DNA from: Fictibacillus arsenicus
Lineage (GTDB): Bacteria; Bacillota; Bacilli; Bacillales; Fictibacillaceae
Length of the DNA: 64,000 bases
Direction of reading: 5' to 3'
Assembly (NCBI RefSeq): GCF_001999465.1
Contig: NZ_MQMF01000002.1
Coordinates: 992,001 to 1,056,000 of the forward strand
Below are positions 43,032-50,780 of the stretch, piece after piece. A program made the position numbers and the translations under genes. Under the pieces are notes generated by a model. That model saw only the letters and a program-made list of their open reading frames with translations, did no database searches and was not told where the DNA came from. Positions within the stretch are counted from its first letter, which is position 1. Each line of letters begins with the position of its first letter.

Positions 43032-43205
43032 ATGTATGCAAATTCACCGGTAAATGCTTCACTAGCGAACGCACCAATGTATGGTGGCGGATATGGTTAT
43101 TGTGGTGGCGGAGGTTATGGCAAGAGTTTTGCGATCATAGTAGTTCTATTCATCCTTCTCATTATCGTTGGTACTACGTGGGCGCACATAGGCAAAGATT
43201 GCTAA
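43032..43205 (+). CDS. YjcZ-family sporulation peptide
   Basis: A 57-residue peptide: polar N-terminus ([20 protein letters not shown]), a Gly-Tyr-rich stretch, then the family core [20 protein letters not shown] at about 31-50 and a short tail AHIGKDC. AGGAGGAGTTTTAGA lies upstream of the ATG. The helix is the same as in the peptide at 1708 ([15 protein letters not shown]), but the Gly/Tyr part is on the other side. A sporulation-type promoter may precede it. Confidence 0.85.
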   Translation: MYANSPVNASLANAPMYGGGYGYCGGGGYGKSFAIIVVLFILLIIVGTTWAHIGKDC

Positions 43206-43217
43206 TTTGTACGCCGC

Positions 43218-43257
43218 AAAAAAAAGGGTGCGGTTTTATAACCGTACCCTTTTTTAC
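43218..43257. terminator. Bidirectional terminator after the YjcZ-like and YitT genes
   Basis: AAAAAGGGTGCGGTT and AACCGTACCCTTTTT arms with a TTAT-type loop, A-rich on the left and T-rich on the right; the YitT stop falls inside it. Confidence 0.85.
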
Positions 43258-43844
43258 ATATATTGCTTTGCTTTTTTCTGAAATTGTGCAGTTCTAACGT
43301 AGTCAATGATCTTTGTACTGATCCACTGACAAATGACAGCAAACAAAATAATCGGGGCTCCAACAGTTAGCGAAGTGAAAAGCAGCACGATGCTGTTGAT
43401 CCAAAATAGAATGATGCCTGGTTTCTTTCCTGTCCACTTCGCGATTATTAAAGCAAGAATATCCATCCCTCCAGATGAAGCTCCATAACGGAACAGAATT
43501 CCTACTCCTATCCCAAAAATTAAAGCCCCATAAATTACATCAAAAAGTATATTATTCACAGGATTTTGTATCAAAGAAGACAGCCAATCAACCGTTACTG
43601 AAGTTACAGCTACACAATATATCGTCCATAATGCCGTTTGTTTTCCAAGTTTTTTTACTGCAAGGAGCAGTAAACCGAAATTTATAATCCATAATGTCAG
43701 GCCAAGAGGCACCTGAAAGAAATAATCGTTTAAAATGGCTAAGCCTGCCACTCCGCCCGATGGAACAGCGTGTGGAAATAAAAATACAGCCATCGCAAGT
43801 CCTTGTAAAAAAGCCCCGGTTGTAAACCATATTACTTTATGCAA
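43254..43844 (-). CDS. YitT-family membrane protein (short form)
   Basis: A 196-residue membrane protein with about five helices. FLFPHAVPSGGVAGLAILNDYFFQVPLGLTLWIINFGLLLLAVKKLG and YGALIFGIGVGILFRYGASSGGMDILALI are the YitT/DUF161 motifs. The usual C-terminal DUF2179 domain (~90 residues) is absent, making this a short form. It starts at TTG 43844 with AAGGG seven bases upstream. The function of the family is unknown. Confidence 0.85.
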   Translation of the reverse strand: MHKVIWFTTGAFLQGLAMAVFLFPHAVPSGGVAGLAILNDYFFQVPLGLTLWIINFGLLLLAVKKLGKQTALWTIYCVAVTSVTVDWLSSLIQNPVNNILFDVIYGALIFGIGVGILFRYGASSGGMDILALIIAKWTGKKPGIILFWINSIVLLFTSLTVGAPIILFAVICQWISTKIIDYVRTAQFQKKAKQYM

Positions 43845-44084
43845 ACTTTATCCCTTCTTTTTCTAAAGCGTCGTTTCAACTATCTATTTTAGACTCTTCT
43901 CATCAGATTGCAAGTGGGTATAGCAAACTTTCTTTCAACTTTGATTTTTAAATGTAATCAATCATATTTCGAAATGAATGAGCATAGGTTTATTATAATT
44001 TCTCCTTTTTAGAGGAATAGGGCCCTGTTCATCTCTTTTGCGGTAACAACATACTTTGGAAACAGCAGAAAGGTGGACAATATT

Positions 44085-44234
44085 TTGAGTCAGCACAATT
44101 CCAGTGATATTAAGGCTATTGAACAAAAAGCAAGAGAAGAACATAAGGAAGCAGACCTGGCACGGTCAGCTGTACAAGAAGTCCTTTTGCAGAAACTTGT
44201 CCAAACAAGCAGAAGCGGCAAAGATAAAAAATAA
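44085..44234 (+). CDS. Small charged helical protein, unknown (49 residues)
   Basis: A short frame beginning TTG 44085 with AAAGGTGG eight bases upstream and ending just before a strong terminator. The product (MSQHNSSDIKAIEQKAREEH, EADLARSAVQEVLLQKLVQT, then SRSGKDKK) is hydrophilic and strongly helical, suggesting a small coiled-coil or adaptor. It is one of several short transcription units in this region. No family recognised. Confidence 0.6.
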   Translation: MSQHNSSDIKAIEQKAREEHKEADLARSAVQEVLLQKLVQTSRSGKDKK

Positions 44235-44237
44235 AGA

Positions 44238-44282
44238 AGGCTGGCTCGGAAGGACGCTTCCAATAAGAGCCAGCCTTTAACT
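44238..44282 (+). terminator. Terminator after the 49-residue protein gene
   Basis: AAGGCTGGCTC and GAGCCAGCCTT perfect 11-bp arms (44238-44277), with TAACTTTTT after the stem. Confidence 0.88.
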
Positions 44283-44299
44283 TTTTGTTTTCACACAAA

Positions 44300-44551
44300 C
44301 TAATTTAAAACTTTGGTTCCTAAACTGCGCAGCGCATCAACAGCTATCCTGCTATTTTCACCTTGTGCTGAAACACAGCAAACTCCTTGCATCCCATTTA
44401 ATAAACTCATACTCAGCTGACTTTTTGCATTGATCCTTAGTGCGTTGCATTCTAAATAAATCTGGCATTTTTCAAACTCATTCGCCTTAATGACCATTTC
44501 CTGAATCCAAGCAGGTTTGATTTTTTCCTGAATCATAAAGTACGTCTTCAT
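44300..44551 (-). CDS. HPr-like protein lacking the catalytic histidine
   Basis: An 83-residue protein started at ATG 44551 (AGAGGG eight bases upstream; the frame further up lacks a site). Its second half, INAKSQLSMSLLNGMQGVCCVSAQGENSRIAVDALRSL, follows HPr/Crh (Crh has NAKSIMGLMSLA), with Ser at about 44 matching HPr Ser-46. The region of HPr His-15 reads KIKPAWIQEMVIKANEF: the histidine is replaced, with Lys at about position 12. Thus PTS phosphotransfer is not expected; a Crh-like regulatory role through the serine is possible. Confidence 0.72.
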   Translation of the reverse strand: MKTYFMIQEKIKPAWIQEMVIKANEFEKCQIYLECNALRINAKSQLSMSLLNGMQGVCCVSAQGENSRIAVDALRSLGTKVLN

Positions 44552-44739
44552 TTTAAATTCCCTCTTTTCAATCTGCCTCATATTAATCGTACAGATAAAA
44601 TGTAAACACCGTTTAAACACTGTGTAAGATTTTTGTGGCTTATCGTTTTATCTTTATGAGAGAACTAAAAAATAATGGTATGAAAAAAGCACTAATTTGC
44701 AACATTATGTGTAGAACGATCATCTAAGGAGTTTTTTCA

Positions 44740-44994
44740 ATGGCATATTATATTGCATGTGATTATGATGAACCTGACCGTCAGACGTACAGGGGGATCG
44801 TTATCATAGATACTTTAACGAACGAAGTAGCCCACCGCTTCTACTCGGGTAATTTCGATCATGATTTTCAAGAGTATCAAAGCTGGCTCGAAGATACCGA
44901 ACCCTATTATTACGAAGGAGAAAGTTTAGTGAATTATATTGGTGATCTGCATGATCCCGCCTTAAATGACGGCCCCGATTTAAACCTGTTTTAA
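44740..44994 (+). CDS. Small acidic protein, unknown (84 residues)
   Basis: AAGGAG lies before ATG 44740. The protein is acidic and aromatic-rich (YIACDYDEPDRQTYRGIVIIDTLTNEVAHRFYSGNFDHDFQEYQSWLEDTEPYYYEGESL), with a beta-hairpin-like middle. No membrane segment or signal. I do not recognise it. The 20-bp repeat array 3 begins about 15 bases after its stop. Confidence 0.65.
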   Translation: MAYYIACDYDEPDRQTYRGIVIIDTLTNEVAHRFYSGNFDHDFQEYQSWLEDTEPYYYEGESLVNYIGDLHDPALNDGPDLNLF

Positions 44995-45010
44995 GTAAAA
45001 ACTCTGGTCT

Positions 45011-45151
45011 TTGAGCGAGAAGGGAAGATTTTGAGCGAAACGAAAGGTAGTTTGAGCGCAGCGAGATTATCTTGAGCGTAACTCGACTTTTTTGAGCGAA
45101 ATCTTAATGAGTCTGAGAAACGTGTAATAAATATAAGAACACGTACCGTAA
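45011..45151 (+). repeat. 20-21-bp degenerate tandem repeat, array 3 (TTGAGCG)
   Basis: TTGAGCG recurs at 45011, 45031, 45052, 45072 and 45092, then CTGAGAA at 45113: spacing 20 or 21. The array ends in AACGTGTAA...AAGAACACGTACCGTAAA, nearly identical to the end module of array 2 and containing ACGTGT/ACACGT inverted arms. It lies between convergent genes and before a terminator. Confidence 0.75.
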
Positions 45152-45159
45152 AAACACAA

Positions 45160-45197
45160 TAAACACGCCGGGGAGTCCTCATCCTGGCGTGTTTTTC
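45160..45197. terminator. Bidirectional terminator between 44740 and VOC genes
   Basis: AAACACGCC and GGCGTGTTT arms (45161-45192), Ts on the plus strand; lies after array 3 and just past the stop of the VOC gene. Confidence 0.8.
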
Positions 45198-45200
45198 ATA

Positions 45201-45539
45201 TTAATCTTTATTCGTAAAATCTATGATCCGAATTGGGTTGCCTGCCCCATCTTTATAGATCGCATACCTGCCAGGTGGAATGCTGCATGGTGTTTTAACA
45301 AAATGAAGTCTGGTTTCGTTATCATCATAGAATTGATCGACACTGTCAACAACAAATACCCCGCCTGGTCCAAGCTCCAGTTCATCTTCTTCAATCATTA
45401 ACTGAACTTCACTATCAGGCATAGCTAATCCCATCACTTGATTGCCTTCACGCCACGCTTCAGTCATACCGAGCTCCTCATAATATCGTTGTGATTCTTG
45501 TAAATCTTTTACCGGGTGAAACAAAAATGCAAGCTTCAT
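45201..45539 (-). CDS. VOC (glyoxalase-fold) family protein
   Basis: A 112-residue single-module VOC protein started at ATG 45539 after GGGGGG. KLAFLFHPVKDLQESQRYYEELGM begins the fold, with GVFVVDSVDQFYDD and YAIYKDGAGNPIRIIDF in the second half. His near residue 7 and the D in IIDF are candidate metal ligands. It would act as a dimer. Substrate unknown; family includes glyoxalases and antibiotic-binding proteins. Confidence 0.8.
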   Translation of the reverse strand: MKLAFLFHPVKDLQESQRYYEELGMTEAWREGNQVMGLAMPDSEVQLMIEEDELELGPGGVFVVDSVDQFYDDNETRLHFVKTPCSIPPGRYAIYKDGAGNPIRIIDFTNKD

Positions 45540-45696
45540 TCCCAAACCCCCCTCGTAAAAAATTCTGTATTATGTCTTAAATTGTATTCGCATCTGATTT
45601 GTGTATACGTAACTTTCCATCTATGCTGTTTATTTTCCTGCATCCTACAATTAAAAAATGATAAAAAACAAGAAAGTAATTTTCATTGTTGTTTTT

Positions 45697-45824
45697 GAAA
45701 GGAGTTGACCTCCTTCCAGGATGCTCGCTTTCCGGGGGGCGTGCGGTGAGCTTCCTCGTAGCATGCCTAGCAAGAAGGTTCTCATGTGGTAGGCACGCAC
45801 CTTGCACTCCTATCAACATGTCAA
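45697..45824 (+). repeat. Large palindromic intergenic repeat, copy B
   Basis: About 128 bases from AAAGGAGTTGACCTCCTTCC to CACTCCTATCAACATG. The left half follows copy A (CTCGCTTTCCGGGG, GGTGAGC), the right half holds TGCCTAG...GGTAGGCA arms shared with copy D. Confidence 0.8.
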
Positions 45825-45939
45825 AGGAGAAATAAGTCGAAAGCAACAATCTATTAGAAAACCGCCTTTTGTAAAAATAAAAAATCGGGGCTGCCAAAAG
45901 TAAGTTTTACTTAATTTTGGGACAGCCCCTCTTCACTAT

Positions 45940-46353
45940 TTAATAATATGGGTACGGCGGATATGGCGGATAAACAGGATAGATTGGATATGGGCGCGGT
46001 GCCAATGCTAATCCAGCGATCGTTCCAAGTGTTAGACCGATCAGAGCAGGTGCAAAGAAACGGTCACCGCTCTCATCCTGCGGGTTTGAACTATATGGCA
46101 GAATGTATGCCTTCTCCTGATCTACATGCTTTAGGACACCGTGATACCTTGTTCCGCAATGGCAGTCGATATAGACGGATCTGCCAATATAACGGCGGCA
46201 AAGGTGGTACGTTTGGTATGACAAAGGGTAAACCTCCCAGCTTGTTTTGCCTTTCTCTACACCATATGTCCAACCCTGTATTTTGACAGAGACAAGTGTC
46301 CTGCACCTGTTAATTTTCTTTAGATGACTGCAAAACGAGATGTCTGCTTTCAT
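45940..46353 (-). CDS. Glycine/proline-tyrosine-tailed protein, unknown (start uncertain)
   Basis: A frame of up to 137 residues. The core is ICHCGT-like: RYIGRSVYIDCHCGTRYHGVLKHVDQEKAYILP, followed by a glycine-rich membrane-type segment (FFAPALIGLTLGTIAGLALAP) and a Pro-Tyr tail (YPVYPPYPPYPYY). Small Bacillus proteins with this layout are common but uncharacterised. The only ATG (46353) overlaps the penicillin acylase end by 44 bases and lacks a good site, so the real start may be a non-ATG codon nearer 46300. Confidence 0.6.
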   Translation of the reverse strand: MKADISFCSHLKKINRCRTLVSVKIQGWTYGVEKGKTSWEVYPLSYQTYHLCRRYIGRSVYIDCHCGTRYHGVLKHVDQEKAYILPYSSNPQDESGDRFFAPALIGLTLGTIAGLALAPRPYPIYPVYPPYPPYPYY

Positions 46354-48712
46354 CCTTGTTTTTCATTTTTAATTCTGTAATGTGGTACTTGCCGGTTGCC
46401 CAATCTTTTACTTGATCGCTGTACCATGGGCTTAGGACATGTCCTGATTGACCCGGTCCTACTACATGATAGGCCTTTGATGTGTCAGCCATATCGATGA
46501 TCATTCTCCATGCGCCGCCGTGAGTAATGTTTCCTGTTTCACGATTCCAGCCCGCTACTCCGACTGTAACACGGCTGCCTCCCATCTCTTCTGAACCCGG
46601 GTTAAACAAAAGATTCAATGGTTTAATAGCAGCTAATGGATGCTCAAAAGTCAGAGAATGAAATTTGCCCCATCTCCAGCCGGAAATATCTTGGCCATAT
46701 TTATCGGATAGCTTCGTGATCATACTTGAAAAAGAATTTTGAGCTACGTTTTCAAGTCCGCCGTTCTGTTTGATCCAAGGTCCAGGATTCCCTGCATATG
46801 CTTTTCGGATAAGTTCATCCACTACTTGTTCCCGTCCGTCAAACATCTTCATCATTTCCTCACTAATTTCATCTTTAAATAGTTCATTACTGAGGGATTC
46901 TATCCAAATATGAAAAATAAGAGGAGCTGCGCTGTCTTTACTGTCATTTTTATTCCATTTTTTCAGGACGGCAACAACTTCTTCTTCCTTTTTTGACAAT
47001 GGTTCATTCATTACTAGCTCTAAAAGAATCGGAAGCATTTCCTCAGCCTGTTTATTCGCTTGATCGAATTGAAGAGCTTTCATATCATCTATTGTCAGTT
47101 TTTGATTTGTCCCTAACACTTCAACAATCCTTTTCTGTCTATAGGGCTGTGCGAAAGTATCTGATATGTGATAAGGATACGAATCTGATGCTACCTTGTT
47201 GTTAGCAGTAGCAATAAACCCTTTTTCGGGATTTACAGTTGTCGGGAGCTCGCTCCACGGAATAAAGCCTTTCCATTCATATTTGTCCGTCCAGCCTGGT
47301 ACAGGAAGAGATGTATAGTCTTGCTTCCTGATTGGAATAAGACCATTAGCCTTATAGGCAATTGTGCCATCCGTGCTCGCAAAAACAAAGTTTTGAGCAG
47401 GAGTATGAAAAGATTCTAATGCCTTTTCAAACTGCTTCCAATTTTTTGAGCGATTCATTTGAATAACAGCTTCTAATTCCTTCGATGGCTGAAGAGCTGT
47501 CCATTTTAAAGCTAAAGCTGTACCCGGCTTATCTTGATGAGCAAATTCTGAGATCACCGGACCATGTCTTGTAATCACAACTTCATGCTCGACATCGGGT
47601 TTATCCTTTATTTTAATTACTTCCTTTATCACATCGGCTTTTTCCCAATTGGCCATATACTGAAATTCATAAGGATTATCAGGATTCCTTTTTTCCACAT
47701 ACAATTCCTGAACATCCGGACCAACATTTGTGACACCCCATGCGATTTGTTTGTTATGACCGACAATTATTCCTGGAATGCCTGCAAAAATTACTCCGCT
47801 AACTTCATAATCCGGCGCATTTAAATGAGTCTGGTACCAGATTGATGGCGTTCCTAGCTGAAGATGCGGGTCATTTGCCAGAAAGGGTTTACCTGATTCA
47901 GTTTTACTCCCCGAAACGACCCAGTTGTTGCTTCCGTTGTGAAAGTTAGGAATCACTGCATCTGCGAAACTTTTATCGAAGTCAAGACCGCTTTTTTCTA
48001 GATCTTCTAATATAGATGGAGCATCTGCCGGATAACCTGGAAAGAGATCTAATGCTTTTTCTTTTGGGAATTTCTCCATCAAATAGTAGCGAAAAGCTTG
48101 GCCCTCCCAATGTCCTCCGAGGTCAAACGCCATATATTTTCCGATTACCAGTGAATCGATAGGTGTCCATTTTTCAGGTTTGTAGCCAACCAGCAAGAAT
48201 TCGATCGGCAACGTGCTCTCCTCTTTTGCCTGTTCCATATAAGCGTTTACTCCATCTGCATACCATTGAAGATATTGTTTGGTTTCAGATGAATATTCGC
48301 TATAGGAAGCTTCAGCCGCTCTTCTCAATCCAAGGGTCCGGAAAAATTGGTCCCTTGATAGTGTCTTTTCACCAATGACTTCACTTAGCATTCCAGAGGC
48401 TTGTCTTCGGCTAAGATCCATTTGAAACATCCTGTCCTGCGCGGTTATATATCCCTGAGCCATAAACAAATCTTTCATAGAGTCTGCTTTAATATGTGGC
48501 ACACCGTGATTGTCTCTGTACACATCAACTTTTGAAGTTAATCCATTTAAGACAAGTGTTCCATTTATTTGAGGCTCACTTTTTTGCAATAAAAAATATG
48601 CTGTACCGGCTGCCGCTCCTAAAATAACAATAAGTGCCGCTCCAATAATGATTAAACTCTTTTTCCAAGATAACCTTTTACGAATGCTTTTTCTCTCAAG
48701 TGCACCGTCCAC
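46310..48712 (-). CDS. Penicillin acylase family N-terminal nucleophile hydrolase
   Basis: An 800-residue Ntn hydrolase. A signal-anchor helix (SLIIIGAALIVILGAAAGTAYFLL, about 19-42) exports it. The alpha chain is followed by a spacer and the autocleavage site NFHNG|SNNWVVSGSKT, which leaves Ser-261 as the N-terminal nucleophile of the beta chain; DPHLQL and the conserved oxyanion Asn region follow. GTG is the start, six bases after AAAGGGGG. Relatives deacylate beta-lactams, acyl-homoserine lactones or other amides; the natural substrate cannot be fixed. Confidence 0.9.
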   Translation of the reverse strand: MDGALERKSIRKRLSWKKSLIIIGAALIVILGAAAGTAYFLLQKSEPQINGTLVLNGLTSKVDVYRDNHGVPHIKADSMKDLFMAQGYITAQDRMFQMDLSRRQASGMLSEVIGEKTLSRDQFFRTLGLRRAAEASYSEYSSETKQYLQWYADGVNAYMEQAKEESTLPIEFLLVGYKPEKWTPIDSLVIGKYMAFDLGGHWEGQAFRYYLMEKFPKEKALDLFPGYPADAPSILEDLEKSGLDFDKSFADAVIPNFHNGSNNWVVSGSKTESGKPFLANDPHLQLGTPSIWYQTHLNAPDYEVSGVIFAGIPGIIVGHNKQIAWGVTNVGPDVQELYVEKRNPDNPYEFQYMANWEKADVIKEVIKIKDKPDVEHEVVITRHGPVISEFAHQDKPGTALALKWTALQPSKELEAVIQMNRSKNWKQFEKALESFHTPAQNFVFASTDGTIAYKANGLIPIRKQDYTSLPVPGWTDKYEWKGFIPWSELPTTVNPEKGFIATANNKVASDSYPYHISDTFAQPYRQKRIVEVLGTNQKLTIDDMKALQFDQANKQAEEMLPILLELVMNEPLSKKEEEVVAVLKKWNKNDSKDSAAPLIFHIWIESLSNELFKDEISEEMMKMFDGREQVVDELIRKAYAGNPGPWIKQNGGLENVAQNSFSSMITKLSDKYGQDISGWRWGKFHSLTFEHPLAAIKPLNLLFNPGSEEMGGSRVTVGVAGWNRETGNITHGGAWRMIIDMADTSKAYHVVGPGQSGHVLSPWYSDQVKDWATGKYHITELKMKNKDESRHLVLQSSKEN

Positions 48713-48940
48713 AAAGATCCCCCTTTATCTGACAATCTACCTATTTAAATTCTCTGAAGGGATGGAATTACCTGTGAAAAAAGTAAGAAAAGTACAATAC
48801 TTAGAGGATCTGCAATACTTTTCGCCTGATTTTTCTTGAAACAGACAGAATTTTCAGAAATATGTCGAATATATCAACAAGCAGTATATTATCAAGGCTC
48901 TTTTCTAAAAGATTGTTTCTTTTAAATCCGTGTCTACTTT

Positions 48941-49080
48941 GACAGTTGATTGGAGTGGAAGGTGCGAGACTCCTACGGGACAGGCGGGCAGGTGAGACAC
49001 TTAAAAGTGAAACGTCCGAATGTGGCTCACCGCCTGCCCCGTGGAAAGCGAGCAGCCTGGAACGGAAATCAACTACTTCC
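48941..49080 (-). repeat. Large palindromic intergenic repeat, copy C
   Basis: Reverse complement of copy A with only scattered changes, including the ACTTTTAAGT centre and CACCTGCCCGCCTGTCCC block. It sits between the penicillin acylase gene and the small gene at 49120 and has no open frame. Confidence 0.88.
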
Positions 49081-49119
49081 AACAGCCACAAAATATAGGA
49101 AAAAAAGGAGAGATTTATA

Positions 49120-49308
49120 ATGGCTAAACTTCTTGTAGATTTTGAACTCAGCCATGGCCAGGAGAAAGTCACTCAAGGCAACATTGTGATTGTGAATATT
49201 AACCCTGGAAAATCAAATCTCCATGATCAAGTAAGAAAACTGATTGCAGAACAATTCAATTGTTCTGCCGGTACCATTTCTATCAAAGAAATAAAAATGA
49301 ACACTTAG
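49120..49308 (+). CDS. Small protein, unknown (62 residues)
   Basis: AAAAAAGGAGAG precedes ATG 49120. The sequence (AKLLVDFELSHGQEKVTQGNIVIVNINPGKSNLHDQVRKLIAEQFNCSAGTISIKEI) suggests a compact alpha/beta domain, possibly beta-grasp-like. Family not recognised. It starts 40 bases after repeat copy C. Confidence 0.6.
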   Translation: MAKLLVDFELSHGQEKVTQGNIVIVNINPGKSNLHDQVRKLIAEQFNCSAGTISIKEIKMNT

Positions 49309-49333
49309 AAGAAGAGATTCTGAGCTTATTAAA

Positions 49334-49366
49334 TAAAAAAAGAGGTGCTTAATTAAAAGCACCTCT
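49334..49366 (-). terminator. Terminator hairpin downstream of the GGCT-like gene
   Basis: AGAGGTGCTT and AAGCACCTCT arms (49341-49366) with T7 on the minus strand; it may also stop plus-strand transcription from 49120 weakly. Between here and 49504 a second short inverted repeat (GTATAGG/CCTATAC, 49370-49399) is the only other structure. Confidence 0.7.
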
Positions 49367-49504
49367 CTATGTATAGGGGACTTTATTATCTCACCTATAC
49401 ACAGCTAAAAAAAGTTCCATAAGTCATATAACGCTCGACCTACTTCCATCCCTTTTATCGGAAATTTTTAAAAATTAAGGCCAAGCTATAAAACTTTTGG
49501 CATG

Positions 49505-50173
49505 TTAAAAATGGGAGCAAATAATACTTTCAATCTCATCTTCCTTCATTCTCCCTGAAATGCCCGGAGTTTCAGCGAAATATTTCACAGCCTCATCACA
49601 GGTCAAACCAATCTGACTGAGTCCCTTCGCGATTGTTGTTAAATAAGTTGCTGGCGGCGGATTTAAATTCTGCTCATGCAGATCCAAATTACATGTGAAC
49701 GTAACCATCGGATATCCTTCTTCCTCACCTAAGTAGACCATCCTGCTGTACCATCCTGATCCAAAATGGATGTATCCTTTCTCGATTACTTCTTCCAGAT
49801 CAGCTTCTATTTCATCACAGCTGTTTTCTTGTGCTGTCACATCCAGAAATTGTTCAACTGTAACCAAATATTTTCTTCCATATGTTTTGTATTTATCATT
49901 TTTTTCGTGACCGATAAAGGCTACTCCACCCTCTCCCCACTTGGTTCGTTCTCTTGCAAAATAGAGTGGGAATGGCAGAACAGCTTTACGATTTTTCAAA
50001 GGCATCGCTGGATTTCTGCAGCCTCTTTCTTTTTGTGAAGAACCTTCAGGCTGATCGCCAAGAATGTAGCATAAAAAGCGATGCTCCATCAGATTTGATC
50101 CATAACTTACATACCATACATAAGATGTATCCAACCTTTTTCCTCCTCGAAATTTTCCTTGAATAACTGTCAT
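49505..50173 (-). CDS. Gamma-glutamylcyclotransferase-like protein
   Basis: A 222-residue protein started at ATG 50173 after GGGG. YVWYVSYGSNLMEHRFLCYI carries the YGSN nucleotide/glycine loop typical of the GGCT fold, with GGVAFIGHE and YLVTVEQFLDV later. A catalytic glutamate cannot be assigned with certainty. Related proteins are often mislabelled as histone deacetylases. The role is unknown. Confidence 0.65.
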   Translation of the reverse strand: MTVIQGKFRGGKRLDTSYVWYVSYGSNLMEHRFLCYILGDQPEGSSQKERGCRNPAMPLKNRKAVLPFPLYFARERTKWGEGGVAFIGHEKNDKYKTYGRKYLVTVEQFLDVTAQENSCDEIEADLEEVIEKGYIHFGSGWYSRMVYLGEEEGYPMVTFTCNLDLHEQNLNPPPATYLTTIAKGLSQIGLTCDEAVKYFAETPGISGRMKEDEIESIICSHF

Positions 50174-50224
50174 GAAGTCCCCGTTTTTTTTATACATTGA
50201 AATACACAAGGGGGATTGAATAAT

Positions 50225-50305
50225 ATGACTAGAAAATGTTTAGTTGTCTTACTCGGTGTGTTCATTTTCCTTTTGACTCTGTTTATGGCTGCTCCTGTTA
50301 TATAA
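50225..50305 (+). CDS. 26-residue single-helix membrane peptide
   Basis: AAGGGGGATTG lies before ATG 50225. The product MTRKCLVVLLGVFIFLLTLF plus MAAPVI is one membrane helix with a basic N-terminus. Size and form resemble small Bacillus membrane peptides; function unknown. The frame is short, but the ribosome site is strong. Confidence 0.5.
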   Translation: MTRKCLVVLLGVFIFLLTLFMAAPVI

Positions 50306-50545
50306 AACAGAATTGTATTATTTATAGTTATTTAGACCTATTTGATATGGATAGAAAAAACATGATCAGAAATTCCGCTGGATAATATTAGGAAAATAAA
50401 CCTATTGACCTAATTCTAATTATTAGAAATAGTTATTCCGATTCTTGTACGAATAGTGCAATCGGGATAAAATGGAAAACATACAATACTTTTCCTTCTC
50501 TAATTCTTGTACGAGTCTTGCCTATTATAAAAAGGAGGGATTGGG

Positions 50546-50629
50546 ATGACGGTATTTGAAGCAATGTCGCTGATGATTGGTTTTTCAATGCTTGTTCTTA
50601 CCATTATCCGCTCCAAAGACAACTCCTAA
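50546..50629 (+). CDS. Putative holin-like toxin peptide (type I toxin-like)
   Basis: A 27-residue peptide with AAAGGAGGG seven to eight bases before ATG 50546. MTVFEAMSLMIGFSMLVLTI followed by IRSKDNS matches the pattern of putative holin-like toxins of Firmicutes (M-[ST]-V-[FY]-E-x-L-x-L-M, one helix, charged tail), related to TxpA-type type I toxins. A rho-independent terminator follows. In such loci an antisense RNA keeps the toxin silent; I cannot pin its promoter here. Confidence 0.65.
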   Translation: MTVFEAMSLMIGFSMLVLTIIRSKDNS

Positions 50630-50660
50630 GAATAGAGAGAAGTTTTATTGTTTCAATTAT

Positions 50661-50688
50661 GCCATGCAGGCGCATGGCTTATTTTTTC
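50661..50688 (+). terminator. Terminator of the holin-like peptide transcript
   Basis: GCCATGC and GCATGGC arms round AGGC-type loop, followed by TTATTTTTT. Confidence 0.8.
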
Positions 50689-50738
50689 GGGATATACCAT
50701 CTATGTAATAGAATTACCTTCTATTTTAATTGTAAAAC

Positions 50739-50776
50739 AAAAACCTTGCTGGAGATATACTCTAGCAAGGTTTTTC
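50739..50776. terminator. Bidirectional terminator next to clpE
   Basis: AAAAACCTTGCT and AGCAAGGTTTTT perfect 12-bp arms with a 13-base loop, five bases past the clpE stop. Confidence 0.88.
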
Positions 50777-50780
50777 TGTT

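Noticed and set aside
45011-45118. CRISPR array
   Set aside because: Repeats of about 7 bases with 13-14-base spacers are far below CRISPR dimensions and no cas genes are present.
49440-49490. 14-codon minus-strand frame MEVGRALYDLWNFF
   Set aside because: Very short and the AAAAGGG site touches the start codon; no independent support.
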